Assembly (NCBI GenBank): GCA_964419225.1
Contig: CAYQPF010000001.1
Location: 62,001 to 126,000, forward strand
Reading direction: 5' to 3'
From: CAYQPF01 sp964419225
GTDB taxonomy: Bacteria > Cloacimonadota > Cloacimonadia > Cloacimonadales > CAYQPF01
Length of the DNA stretch: 64,000 bases
Position 1 is the stretch's first letter; the number at the start of each line of letters is the position of its first letter. Positions 8,736 through 16,602 of this stretch are shown piece by piece. The notes beneath the pieces were generated by a model. The model searched no databases. It had not been told where the DNA came from and saw only the letters and a list, made by a program, of their open reading frames with translations. The translations under genes and the position numbers were made by a program.

Positions 8736-9860
8736 ATGAAGAATCCAGAATATTTAGAGAATGTGCGAAGTTTAAGAGAGAATTTAGAAAGATTAGATAA
8801 AGAAGCAATAAATGAATTAATCTTGCAGGGGACTAGTATAGATTTATGTGAATTTGATAGTCTGGATAAAGCAGAGCAAATTGAAAAGCTGGTATTGTAT
8901 GTTTCAGATATTAAGACAGTGAAAAGGATACTTCTTTATTTACCTGAGAGTAGTATCTGTCTGATCAAAGAAGTGCTTTCCAATGCTGTGTATGATCCGA
9001 ATATTTGTTCTGATGGAATTAATAATTTAACTCAGTATTTCTTAGGTGTTCAGATAAGTAATAAGGATAAATGGAGAAAAGTGCGAGAAGGAACGGCATA
9101 CGTTGAGGTTATGTATCTATATGATGAAGTAAGACCGATACTTGAAGAAGTTGATTGGGAGGCTTTAGATCAGGAAAGAAGACAGATACAGCCTTTAATT
9201 GAGGTTATTCCAGCGATTCCCAAGTTTTATGGTTTGTTGGAAATGGAAAACATGATTATGATTTACCGGGCACAAAACGAGACATTGCTGACAGATGAGC
9301 AGATAACTGAGTATGTAACAGAATATTATAATGAGTATTATCCAAGCTTTTACAGTGACTACATGGTGAGTGATGGCTTGATAATTGATAGATATATTTG
9401 CAGGTTTGAAGGTTATCTGGAATTTTTGCAAAGGAATATTCAGGGAAAGCCAATGTATATACCAACGAAAGAAAATTTTACTAAAATATTGAATGATGAG
9501 TATTTTGAAGACATGCCTTTATTTATTCCTTTAGACAATTTTTTGTCCAGAAATTATGCCCATGAAAATGATATTTTACTACTGTTTTATGAGCCCTTTT
9601 TGGAAGAGGTAGAACTTTTTATGTATGACATCCTTGAACATTTCAATAAAGGAGGAGACTTGCAGGGAGCTCTACAGCTTATAAAGAAACAGGAATTGAT
9701 GCCCAAAAAGCCTGAAGCAAGAAGAAAACTGAGTTTTTTATTGTTCAAGTTTTATTATACCACCAGATTTTGGTTTCATAGAGGGCATAGTCCCAGAGAG
9801 ATGCAGAAAATAGAGGGAGTGACTCATAGATATTTAGTGAAAAACAGGAAATATCAATAG
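8736..9860 (+). CDS. Hypothetical protein downstream of hsdR
   Basis: Not recognised. I place the start at the ATG at 8736 because a strong GGGGGGAGGT site (8723-8732) lies directly upstream; the frame also opens at a TTG at 8721, which that site could not serve. The 374-residue product is acidic and mostly helical, with no signal peptide or membrane segment and no catalytic motif I can name. A tyrosine-rich patch (residues about 195-210) and the C-terminal phrase RFWFHRGHSPREM stand out; the latter resembles a short motif seen in some SEC-C-associated helical proteins, but this is weak. It lies 51 bases after hsdR on the same strand, so a link to the restriction system is possible by position only. 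Confidence 0.7.
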   Translation: MKNPEYLENVRSLRENLERLDKEAINELILQGTSIDLCEFDSLDKAEQIEKLVLYVSDIKTVKRILLYLPESSICLIKEVLSNAVYDPNICSDGINNLTQYFLGVQISNKDKWRKVREGTAYVEVMYLYDEVRPILEEVDWEALDQERRQIQPLIEVIPAIPKFYGLLEMENMIMIYRAQNETLLTDEQITEYVTEYYNEYYPSFYSDYMVSDGLIIDRYICRFEGYLEFLQRNIQGKPMYIPTKENFTKILNDEYFEDMPLFIPLDNFLSRNYAHENDILLLFYEPFLEEVELFMYDILEHFNKGGDLQGALQLIKKQELMPKKPEARRKLSFLLFKFYYTTRFWFHRGHSPREMQKIEGVTHRYLVKNRKYQ

Positions 9861-9924
9861 AGAGAAGAGCTGTTTAAATTATAGGGAAATTGATAGTTGA
9901 TTTGTGAGAAAAAGCTTTTTGGGA

Positions 9925-9957
9925 ATGGACTATATGGACTAAATGGACTGTATGGAC
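9925..9957 (+). repeat. Family C tandem repeat (TGGACTnnA unit)
   Basis: Four consecutive units of about 9-10 bases beginning TGGAC. A related block in the opposite orientation lies at 52711-52755. Confidence 0.75.
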
Positions 9958-10025
9958 AAAAGGGACTTTGGAAATAGGTGCGGTGGGCCAGTAGAAAAGG
10001 ACTGAGCATTAAGGATTGAGAAAAA

Positions 10026-10077
10026 GGACGCTTAATAGAACGCAGACTTACACGGACTGACACAGACTAACACGGAC
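10026..10077 (+). repeat. Dispersed repeat family A, copy 1
   Basis: It begins GACGCTTAATAGAACGCAGA and continues with reiterated CACGGACT-type units. Related copies are at 14483, 23811, 24320, 24491 (reversed), 26233 and 51607. Confidence 0.75.
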
Positions 10078-10339
10078 AAGAGAGGATATCTGAAGCTATA
10101 GTATGGTGGAATTGAAAAAGAGAAAAGATATATAAGCCACCGAAGTCCACCGAAAAGACCGCAAAAAGTGGAGTGTGAATTGAGAAAAGGTTTATTGGTA
10201 AGTTGGACATAAAGATGCTTAAGGGAAATTGGGTCAGCATTTTTGATAAAGATATTCAAATTTATCAGGTAGAGCAGATATTTTAACATTGGTGCGAGGG
10301 CAGATTCGGAGCGGGAGAAATATTTTTTGTAGAAATAGG

Positions 10340-10368
10340 TTGACAAATAATTAATAAGCGAGTATAGT
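10340..10368 (+). promoter_or_regulatory. Sigma-70-type promoter of the cmk operon
   Basis: TTGACA (10340-10345), a 17-base spacer, then TATAGT (10363-10368), 28 bases before the cmk ATG. The hexamers and spacing are close to consensus. Confidence 0.7.
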
Positions 10369-10396
10369 GGTTTCATCATAAATAGTAGTTGGTAAT

Positions 10397-11080
10397 ATGG
10401 AGAGTAATTTTATAATTGCTTTGGATGGTCCGGCATCCTCAGGAAAGAGTACGACAGCCCGCTTATTGGCGCAGCGGTTAAAATACATATATATTGATAC
10501 CGGAGCCATGTATAGAGCATGTGCCTTGTTTTCAATAGAGAAGAAGATTGATCTGGACGATTTCAATGCGTTGGAATGGTTATTGGACAATGTCAAAGTC
10601 AGGATAGAGTATAATGAAGTTGGTAACCGGGTTATTTTGAATGATGAAGATGTAACGGAGCGGATCCGGGAAGCGGATGTGACCGAGATGTCTTCGAAGA
10701 TAGCCACATTAAAGTTAGTACGCAAGAAGATGGTAGATTTGCAGAGGAGAATGGGTCGTGACGGCGGGGTCATCATGGATGGTCGTGACATTGGGACTGT
10801 AGTATTTCCGGGAGCAGATTTCAAGTTCTTTATTATAGCAGATTTGAAAACCAGAGCTCAGAGACGTTGGATGGAGTTCAAGGAAAAGGGGATCGAGAAG
10901 TCTTTGGAAGAGATTGAGAAAGACTTACGCTGGAGAGACCGTAATGATACAAACCGTGAGGTTGGACCGTTACGTAAGGCGGAGGATGCGATCGAACTTG
11001 ATACGACCAGTTTAACTATCGAAGAGCAGGTTAATATATTATACAATCTGATAGCCCGTCCTTATGAGAACGACCTATAG
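10397..11080 (+). CDS. cmk: Cytidylate kinase
   Basis: Phosphorylates CMP and dCMP with ATP in pyrimidine nucleotide metabolism. The P-loop GPASSGKST is at residues 11-19, and typical Cmk segments follow: YIDTGAMYRA, the central DGRDIGTVVFPGA, and RWRDRNDTNRE near the C-terminus. The length of 227 residues is normal. It is the first gene of a four-gene operon with plsC, ispH and rpsA, and the plsC start lies inside its last codons (17-base overlap). The cmk-plsC-ispH-rpsA order is familiar from other bacteria, which supports all four calls. A canonical promoter lies immediately upstream. Confidence 0.96.
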   Translation: MESNFIIALDGPASSGKSTTARLLAQRLKYIYIDTGAMYRACALFSIEKKIDLDDFNALEWLLDNVKVRIEYNEVGNRVILNDEDVTERIREADVTEMSSKIATLKLVRKKMVDLQRRMGRDGGVIMDGRDIGTVVFPGADFKFFIIADLKTRAQRRWMEFKEKGIEKSLEEIEKDLRWRDRNDTNREVGPLRKAEDAIELDTTSLTIEEQVNILYNLIARPYENDL

Positions 11081-11660
11081 GCTCATAACGTTCGCTATCC
11101 GGCAGTTATTCAGGATAGCCGGACACTATAAGATTGTACATCCGGAGCGGATGCAGAGTATCCGGGGCAGTTTATTAGCCTCGAATCACTTATCGAATCT
11201 TGATCCGCCGATACTGGGTTCTTTGATACCCTTTGAGATCTTTTATCTAGGCAAAGCAGAATTGTTTAAAAACAAGATTTTTGGTGCCATCTTACGGCAC
11301 ATTAATGTAATTTCTGTGAAGCGTGGTGTATTGGATATGAAGGCGATCAAGCAGGTTCAGGGAGCATTAACGGATGGATATTCTGTATTGGTATTTCCTG
11401 AGGGCACACGTCGGGGCAAAGTGATCAAGCCCGGGGTGGGTTTATTTGCGATGAGTGTAAAGAAGCCCATAGTTCCCATATATTTGGAGAACACGGACGA
11501 AGTGGGTGCCTGTATGTTATTTAAAAAGAGAATGAAGATGGTGATAGGTGAACCGATCCCGGTGGAGTATTTTTCGGACTGGGAGGAGAACAAGGCGAGT
11601 TATCAGAAACTTGCAGATTATATTTTTGAAAAGATTCAAGAGTTGAAGCATGAGTGTTAG
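11064..11660 (+). CDS. plsC: 1-acyl-sn-glycerol-3-phosphate acyltransferase (PlsC family)
   Basis: Acylates lysophosphatidic acid to phosphatidic acid at the membrane. The catalytic motif HX4D is present as H42-LSNL-D47, and the substrate-binding motif FPEGTR is at residues 111-116. The 198-residue length is on the short side but complete. The N-terminus has an amphipathic rather than clearly transmembrane stretch. It overlaps cmk by 17 bases and ispH by 11 bases, so the genes are tightly coupled. Exact acyl-acceptor specificity is not shown by the sequence. Confidence 0.93.
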   Translation: MRTTYRLITFAIRQLFRIAGHYKIVHPERMQSIRGSLLASNHLSNLDPPILGSLIPFEIFYLGKAELFKNKIFGAILRHINVISVKRGVLDMKAIKQVQGALTDGYSVLVFPEGTRRGKVIKPGVGLFAMSVKKPIVPIYLENTDEVGACMLFKKRMKMVIGEPIPVEYFSDWEENKASYQKLADYIFEKIQELKHEC

Positions 11661-12546
11661 GATAGCCCGGAATTCGGGGTTTTGTTTTGGAGTGAAGAGA
11701 GCCATACGATTGGCTATGGAGACTTCGAGAGAGCATGAGAGCATAGTAACATTGGGTCCGATCATCCATAATCCGCAGATGGTTGACAAGCTGAAGGCAG
11801 AGGGGATAGAGTCTGTGGATCATCCTGACGAGATCAGGGGCAGGACCACGATAATCCGTTCGCATGGTTTACCTAAAGATGAATTGAGTGTATTAGAGAA
11901 GCTTAAGGTTAAGATTATTGATGCCACATGTCCTTATGTTTCGAAGACCCAGCAGTACGGTTTTCAGTTGAGTCGGGAGAATTACACGGTAATAATACTG
12001 GGTAATGCGGATCATCCCGAGGTGATAGCTTTGAAGTCTTTTATAGATGGTGAAGTGATCATAGTGAAGAATGCCGGGGAGTTGGAGCAGCGACAGTACT
12101 CGAAGATAGGAGTGATCTGCCAGACAACGCAGAACATTGAGAATCTGAGAGAGTTGGTTGTGAAGTTATTGGACTTGAGTAATGAGGTAAGGGTAATCAA
12201 CACGATCTGCAATGCGACGAGCATACGGCAGGAATCGACTTTAGAGCTTGCCAGAAAGAGTGATGTGATGATAGTTATAGGAGGCCGGAACAGTTCGAAC
12301 ACTAAGATGTTGGCAGAGATCAGCCAGCAATATGTGGAGACCTGGCCCATAGAGACAGCTGAGGAGTTAAGTCCTGAGTGGTTTGAGGGCAAGACGGATA
12401 TAGGTATAACAGCAGGAGCATCGACTCCGGATTGGATAATTTTAGATGTCTATAATAAAATAAATAAAGTAATTGGGGATTCTGAGGCGGACATCACGCG
12501 GATCGAGGATATTCCTGGTTATAAGGAGGAAGGTAATGTCTTTTAA
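11650..12546 (+). CDS. ispH: 4-hydroxy-3-methylbut-2-enyl diphosphate reductase
   Basis: Last step of the MEP isoprenoid pathway, making IPP and DMAPP with an iron-sulfur cluster. The three cluster cysteines are visible: C12 (GFCFGVKRA), C94 (IIDATCPYVS) and C187 (NTICNAT). Other family segments are SHGLPKDE and TAGASTPDWII. The length of 298 residues is usual. The start follows a plsC overlap, and the gene runs 11 bases into rpsA. In some Firmicutes IspH is fused to an S1-domain protein; here the two are separate but overlapping. Confidence 0.96.
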   Translation: MSVRIARNSGFCFGVKRAIRLAMETSREHESIVTLGPIIHNPQMVDKLKAEGIESVDHPDEIRGRTTIIRSHGLPKDELSVLEKLKVKIIDATCPYVSKTQQYGFQLSRENYTVIILGNADHPEVIALKSFIDGEVIIVKNAGELEQRQYSKIGVICQTTQNIENLRELVVKLLDLSNEVRVINTICNATSIRQESTLELARKSDVMIVIGGRNSSNTKMLAEISQQYVETWPIETAEELSPEWFEGKTDIGITAGASTPDWIILDVYNKINKVIGDSEADITRIEDIPGYKEEGNVF

Positions 12547-14437
12547 CAATGAATTGGACAACAACATCAATCAGGAAAATTTGGTGAAACCACCAGTTGC
12601 TGAGAAAGTCGGTAAATCTGAAGACGATATGATCGCCATGTATGAGCAGTCTTTCAGCAATATTGAGCCAAACCAGATTGTAGAGGGAACAATTGTCAGT
12701 GTTAATGATAAGGAAGTCATGGTAGATATTGGATATAAATCTGAAGGATCTATACCCATCCATGAATTTTCTTCACTCACCATGCCCAAGAAAGGCGATA
12801 AACTGAGTGTCTGGATCAATGCAGTCGAGGACGATGAAGGCAAGTTGAAGCTTTCTAAGAAGAGAGCTGATTTCGTTATTAACATTGAAAAGATGAAAGT
12901 CATATTTCAGAATAATGAAACAGTACAGGGAGTGCTGAGACGGCGCGTCAAAGGAGGCATGATAGTAGATGTTCTTGGTTTAGAAGCTTTTTTACCCGGA
13001 TCACAAATTTCTTTAAAACCGATACCCAACCTGGATCAGTTTATTGGTAAAGAATCACAGTTCAAGATCATTAAATTGGATGAAGAGAGAAGAAACATCA
13101 TAGTTTCACGCAAGAAAGTGTTGGAAGAGGAAAATGAGAGCAAGAAAGTTCGTTTGAAAGAGAAGATTCAGATTGGAGCTGAGCTTGACGGAGAAGTAAA
13201 GAATATTACAGATTACGGTGCATTCATTGATTTAGGCGGCATGGACGGCTTGCTCCATATAACCGATATGTCCTGGGGTCACATTAATCATCCCTCAGAA
13301 CTTTTGAACATCGGCACAAAGATCAAGGTAAAAGTAATTGGCTATGATGATGCCAATCAGAGAGTATCTTTGGGTCTGAAACAACTTGTTCCTCATCCAT
13401 GGGAGAACATAGAAGCCAAGTATCTGGAAGGCACAAAAGTAAGCGGTAAGGTAGTGAATCTTGTTAATTACGGTGCATTTATAGAGCTTGAGCCGGGAGT
13501 AGAAGGTTTGATCCATGTCTCAGAAATGAGTTGGACCAAGAAGATCAATCATCCTAAGCAATTAGTGAAGATTGGAGATTCTGTAAATGCCATCGTTTTA
13601 TCAGTATCCAAAGAAGATCAGAGAATTTCTTTGGGAATGAAGCAGATGGAACCTAATCCCTGGTTAACAATTGATGACAGATATCCACTCGGTTCTACCA
13701 TAACCCGCAAGATCAAGAGTTTAACTCAGTTCGGTATCTTTGTGGAAGTTGAGCCAGAGATAGACGGATTAGTACATATTTCTGATATATCCTGGACCAA
13801 GAGAGTATATCATCCGAAAGAAATGTTCCGCAAGGGACAGGAAATTACGGCTGTTGTATTATCAGTAGATACAGCGATGAAGAAAATTGCTCTTGGAATC
13901 AAGCAAATGCATAATGATCCATGGGAAAATTTAGCAGAGATTTTACCGGTCAATTCCGAGATTAACGGAATCATTAGCAAGATAATCCCCAAGGGAGTAT
14001 TGGTTGATGTAGAAGTTAACGGTGGATTTGTAGAAGGTTTTGTTCCTATTACTCATTTAGCGATCACCAAACTGGAAAAACCGGAATGGGCATTTGATAT
14101 GAATGAAGAAATTCCTCTCAAGGTCATTGAACTTGATATGGAAAACAGAAGACTTATACTCAGTGTAAAAGCGTTCTTCTTTGCCAGAGAGAAGGAAGTA
14201 TTCAGTGATTTCCTGAAACTTCATGAGCAAAGAATTAAAGAAAGAGCACCACACGGTGTCAGCAAAATGGAAGAGAGTAATTACGATGCACATGATGAAG
14301 AATATCCGACTCATGATGAAGTATATGCAGCACATGCAGAAGTAATGGAAACTCCGGAAGAAGTTTGCGAAGCTCCTGTGGAAGCTATCGAACCTACAGA
14401 AGAAGTAGAAGTTCAGGAAGAAAAGACTGAAGAATAA
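12536..14437 (+). CDS. rpsA: Ribosomal protein S1 (six S1 domains)
   Basis: RNA-binding protein that helps mRNA dock on the 30S subunit. I choose the ATG at 12536, preceded by AAGGAGGAAGG (12523-12533); the frame opens further upstream inside ispH without a comparable site. The 633-residue protein has six S1 repeats: two divergent N-terminal ones (about residues 40-185), then three close copies marked by DYGAFIDLG, NYGAFIELE and QFGIFVEVE, and a sixth (about 475-570). Repeats 3-5 each end with a PHPW/PNPW/NDPW-type motif. The acidic tail (last 60 residues) is built from reiterated glutamate-rich units. A strong terminator follows, closing the operon. Confidence 0.95.
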   Translation: MSFNNELDNNINQENLVKPPVAEKVGKSEDDMIAMYEQSFSNIEPNQIVEGTIVSVNDKEVMVDIGYKSEGSIPIHEFSSLTMPKKGDKLSVWINAVEDDEGKLKLSKKRADFVINIEKMKVIFQNNETVQGVLRRRVKGGMIVDVLGLEAFLPGSQISLKPIPNLDQFIGKESQFKIIKLDEERRNIIVSRKKVLEEENESKKVRLKEKIQIGAELDGEVKNITDYGAFIDLGGMDGLLHITDMSWGHINHPSELLNIGTKIKVKVIGYDDANQRVSLGLKQLVPHPWENIEAKYLEGTKVSGKVVNLVNYGAFIELEPGVEGLIHVSEMSWTKKINHPKQLVKIGDSVNAIVLSVSKEDQRISLGMKQMEPNPWLTIDDRYPLGSTITRKIKSLTQFGIFVEVEPEIDGLVHISDISWTKRVYHPKEMFRKGQEITAVVLSVDTAMKKIALGIKQMHNDPWENLAEILPVNSEINGIISKIIPKGVLVDVEVNGGFVEGFVPITHLAITKLEKPEWAFDMNEEIPLKVIELDMENRRLILSVKAFFFAREKEVFSDFLKLHEQRIKERAPHGVSKMEESNYDAHDEEYPTHDEVYAAHAEVMETPEEVCEAPVEAIEPTEEVEVQEEKTEE

Positions 14438-14445
14438 AAACATAG

Positions 14446-14470
14446 AGGGCGAACATAGTTCGCCCTTTTT
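14446..14470 (+). terminator. Rho-independent terminator after rpsA
   Basis: Stem AGGGCGAA / TTCGCCCT with loop CATAG, followed by a T run interrupted once. It closes the cmk-rpsA operon. Confidence 0.9.
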
Positions 14471-14482
14471 CGTTTTGAATAA

Positions 14483-14540
14483 GGACGGACGCTTAATAGA
14501 ACGCGGATTGACGCAGAAACCGAGGTTAATCGCAGATTTG
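14483..14540 (+). repeat. Dispersed repeat family A, copy 2
   Basis: Contains GACGCTTAATAGAACGCGGA followed by GACGCAGAAA and AATCGCAGATTT units. It lies just after the rpsA terminator. Confidence 0.8.
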
Positions 14541-14589
14541 AAAATTATTGTTTCGAAGCAAAAGAAGTATATTTTTTTCTAATAATAAC

Positions 14590-15261
14590 ATGATTAAAGA
14601 ATTAGTGAAGTTGCCATTTCCCGGAGAAGAGATCTATCAATTCAAAGGTGGTAATTGCATAACTTCAGACACAGCATTTTTAAGCGATACAATCAAAGCA
14701 TATATAAATAATCAGCACAAGCATATTCTGGAACTTGGATCTGCAAACGGGATAATTCTGTTTATGCTGCATTACTGGTTTCCGGAAAAGAACTATCTTG
14801 GTCTGGAAATCCAGGAAGAATTATCTGCTTTGGCTGAAGAGAATAAGCAATTATTAGCACAAAGAAAGAGTATTGAGCATATTGATTTTAAATGTTTTGA
14901 TCTGAGACATGCAGCGGAATATTTTTCTGCCTGCAGTTTTGATTTAATTTTTTCCAACCCTCCTTTTTATCCTGTGGATAAAGGTTTGATCAGTCCTAAC
15001 AAACAAAAGGCAATATCCCGGCATGAGCTAACTTGCACGATGTATGATATACTGAGCGTGATAAGTTTTCTTTTGTCAGAAACAGGTATAGCACTGGTGA
15101 TGTATCCTGGTTTTCGTGCTGAAGAAATGGTGCAAAGAGCAGAAGAATTCAAATTAAAGATAGTCGAGAAAATATCAATTGACAAAAACACTTGCAATAG
15201 TGACTTTCCCAAGAATAGAATAATATATATATTGAAAAAATCTGAAGAAAAGTTGGAGTGA
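14590..15261 (+). CDS. trmN6: tRNA1(Val) (adenine-N6)-methyltransferase-like protein
   Basis: A SAM-dependent N6-adenine methyltransferase of the COG4123 type, which modifies A37 of tRNA1(Val) in E. coli. I start at the ATG at 14590; an upstream TTG in the same frame (14548) falls in repeat sequence. The 223-residue product shows a family-typical N-terminus (FKGGNCITSDTAFLSD), the SAM-binding region ILELGSANGI, and the N6-methylase motif SNPPF followed by YPVDKG. SPNKQKAISRHE is another family hallmark. The next gene starts two bases after its stop. The exact tRNA substrate is inferred from the family. Confidence 0.85.
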   Translation: MIKELVKLPFPGEEIYQFKGGNCITSDTAFLSDTIKAYINNQHKHILELGSANGIILFMLHYWFPEKNYLGLEIQEELSALAEENKQLLAQRKSIEHIDFKCFDLRHAAEYFSACSFDLIFSNPPFYPVDKGLISPNKQKAISRHELTCTMYDILSVISFLLSETGIALVMYPGFRAEEMVQRAEEFKLKIVEKISIDKNTCNSDFPKNRIIYILKKSEEKLE

Positions 15262-15262
15262 A

Positions 15263-16030
15263 ATGAGAAAGAGTATAATTGTTCAGTTTCTGATTGCCTT
15301 AATCCTTTTGGCAGCATGGAGTTTTGGGATAGTTGTCTCACAACAGTATATGAATACGATATATGGTAATTTGTATAAATATCCGATATTGGTATATTCC
15401 TATGATTTTGACAGGCTGAACAGATTGAAAGTGGATTTGGACAAGGTTACTTTTATAACAGAGATAACCTTGGAGAAGTCGGCAGATTTATCAGCTGCTT
15501 TGCAGAAGAAATATCAGTTGGATAATGCTCAGGAGATATTGCAGAACAGTCCCTTACCCAATTTACTGGTGATACGTTATGAGGGATCGAATCGTCAGCA
15601 ATTGCAGGGGATAATTTTTCAGATTAACAGTTATGACAAGACAATGCTTTTAGAATATCGGGAGAGTGCCTGGGATGAGATTTTTAACAATGCTTATGAT
15701 TTTAAGCAGAAAGCAGATTTATTTTTATGGTTATGGGTTGCATTTTCTCTCTTTTTTCTAATCATATCACGCATAAAATATGAGAATATAAATTATCCCA
15801 AGTTTGCTGATCCTTCAAACAGAACCCGTAGTTATATACTCCGATATGGAGTAAACACATTAATGCTGAATGTCATACCCTTTATTTTTGTATATTTGGG
15901 TTACAATTTATATTTATCTATTACAAATTTAAGATTTCTTATACCTGAGAATGAGATCACAAAGCAGATTATTGTATATTTGATAGCTGTGATTCTTCCC
16001 TTTTTTATCGTTAAATTGAGACATGATTAA
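15263..16030 (+). CDS. FtsX-like membrane protein
   Basis: A 255-residue membrane protein with an N-terminal membrane segment (residues about 6-26), a roughly 115-residue extracytoplasmic domain, then three membrane segments (about 152-168, 192-215, 232-250). This is the FtsX order. The soluble part contains the phrase NSPLPNLLVIRYEG, like the NPLPASxEV motif of FtsX, and a preceding segment ending in LQKKYQLDNAQEIL. No FtsE ATPase gene is nearby, so it is either an orphan FtsX or a divergent relative. It overlaps pgsA by 8 bases. I rate the fold assignment as moderate. Confidence 0.5.
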   Translation: MRKSIIVQFLIALILLAAWSFGIVVSQQYMNTIYGNLYKYPILVYSYDFDRLNRLKVDLDKVTFITEITLEKSADLSAALQKKYQLDNAQEILQNSPLPNLLVIRYEGSNRQQLQGIIFQINSYDKTMLLEYRESAWDEIFNNAYDFKQKADLFLWLWVAFSLFFLIISRIKYENINYPKFADPSNRTRSYILRYGVNTLMLNVIPFIFVYLGYNLYLSITNLRFLIPENEITKQIIVYLIAVILPFFIVKLRHD

Positions 16031-16595
16031 AAGACATATTCCCAACATCTTAACTGTTATCCGGGTGATATTGGTTCCGGTTTATCTATATGTATTTTAT
16101 AATTTACCGCAACCGTATGGTGTATTCTGGGGTTTGATCATCTTTATTGTAGCGAGTATAACAGATTATTATGATGGGATGTTGGCCAGAAAATTTAAAG
16201 TGATCAGCAATTTCGGGAAGATCATGGATCCTTTAGCAGACAAGATCCTGGTTATAGTTGCTCTATTTACGCTAACAATAAATCCTGTGTTGTATCTGCA
16301 TTGGATAGTAATTGCGATAGTATCATTTCGGGAATTAGCAGTTACCATATTACGTGATATTTATGCACGTAAGGGCATTTACATTGCAGCCAATAATTGG
16401 GGGAAAATAAAAACAGTACTCCAGATGACCGGAATAATTGCAGCCTTATTGTACTATGTTTTGAGTAACAGTTTTCTGCTTTTTAAGCCGTATAATTATT
16501 CCATTGTATTGGGAATACAGATATTTTTTGGAGTTGTAACCTTTGTGACAATTATGTCCGGGCTGAATTATTTTATCATAAAACGAAATAAATGA
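16023..16595 (+). CDS. pgsA: CDP-diacylglycerol--glycerol-3-phosphate 3-phosphatidyltransferase
   Basis: Makes phosphatidylglycerol phosphate, the first committed step to PG and cardiolipin, in the inner membrane. The CDP-alcohol phosphotransferase signature is intact: DG-ML-AR, then G eight residues on, then KIMD-PLA-D. The 190 residues carry four to five hydrophobic segments, a normal length. It overlaps the FtsX-like gene by 8 bases and is followed 7 bases later by the lipoprotein gene, so it is part of one transcript. Confidence 0.93.
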   Translation: MIKRHIPNILTVIRVILVPVYLYVFYNLPQPYGVFWGLIIFIVASITDYYDGMLARKFKVISNFGKIMDPLADKILVIVALFTLTINPVLYLHWIVIAIVSFRELAVTILRDIYARKGIYIAANNWGKIKTVLQMTGIIAALLYYVLSNSFLLFKPYNYSIVLGIQIFFGVVTFVTIMSGLNYFIIKRNK

Positions 16596-16602
16596 GGAAA
16601 AG

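Larger units (their letters stand above)
9861..10339. other. Gene-free, repeat-rich spacer
   Basis: I see no credible gene. The spacer contains a short tandem TGGACTnnA repeat (9925-9957), a family A repeat (10026-10077) and a stretch with reiterated CCACCGAA units (10137-10155). It ends at the cmk promoter. Confidence 0.7.

Noticed and set aside
9925..10155. CRISPR-like array in the repeat-rich spacer.
   Set aside because: Units are short, degenerate and contiguous, with no unique spacers and no cas genes.
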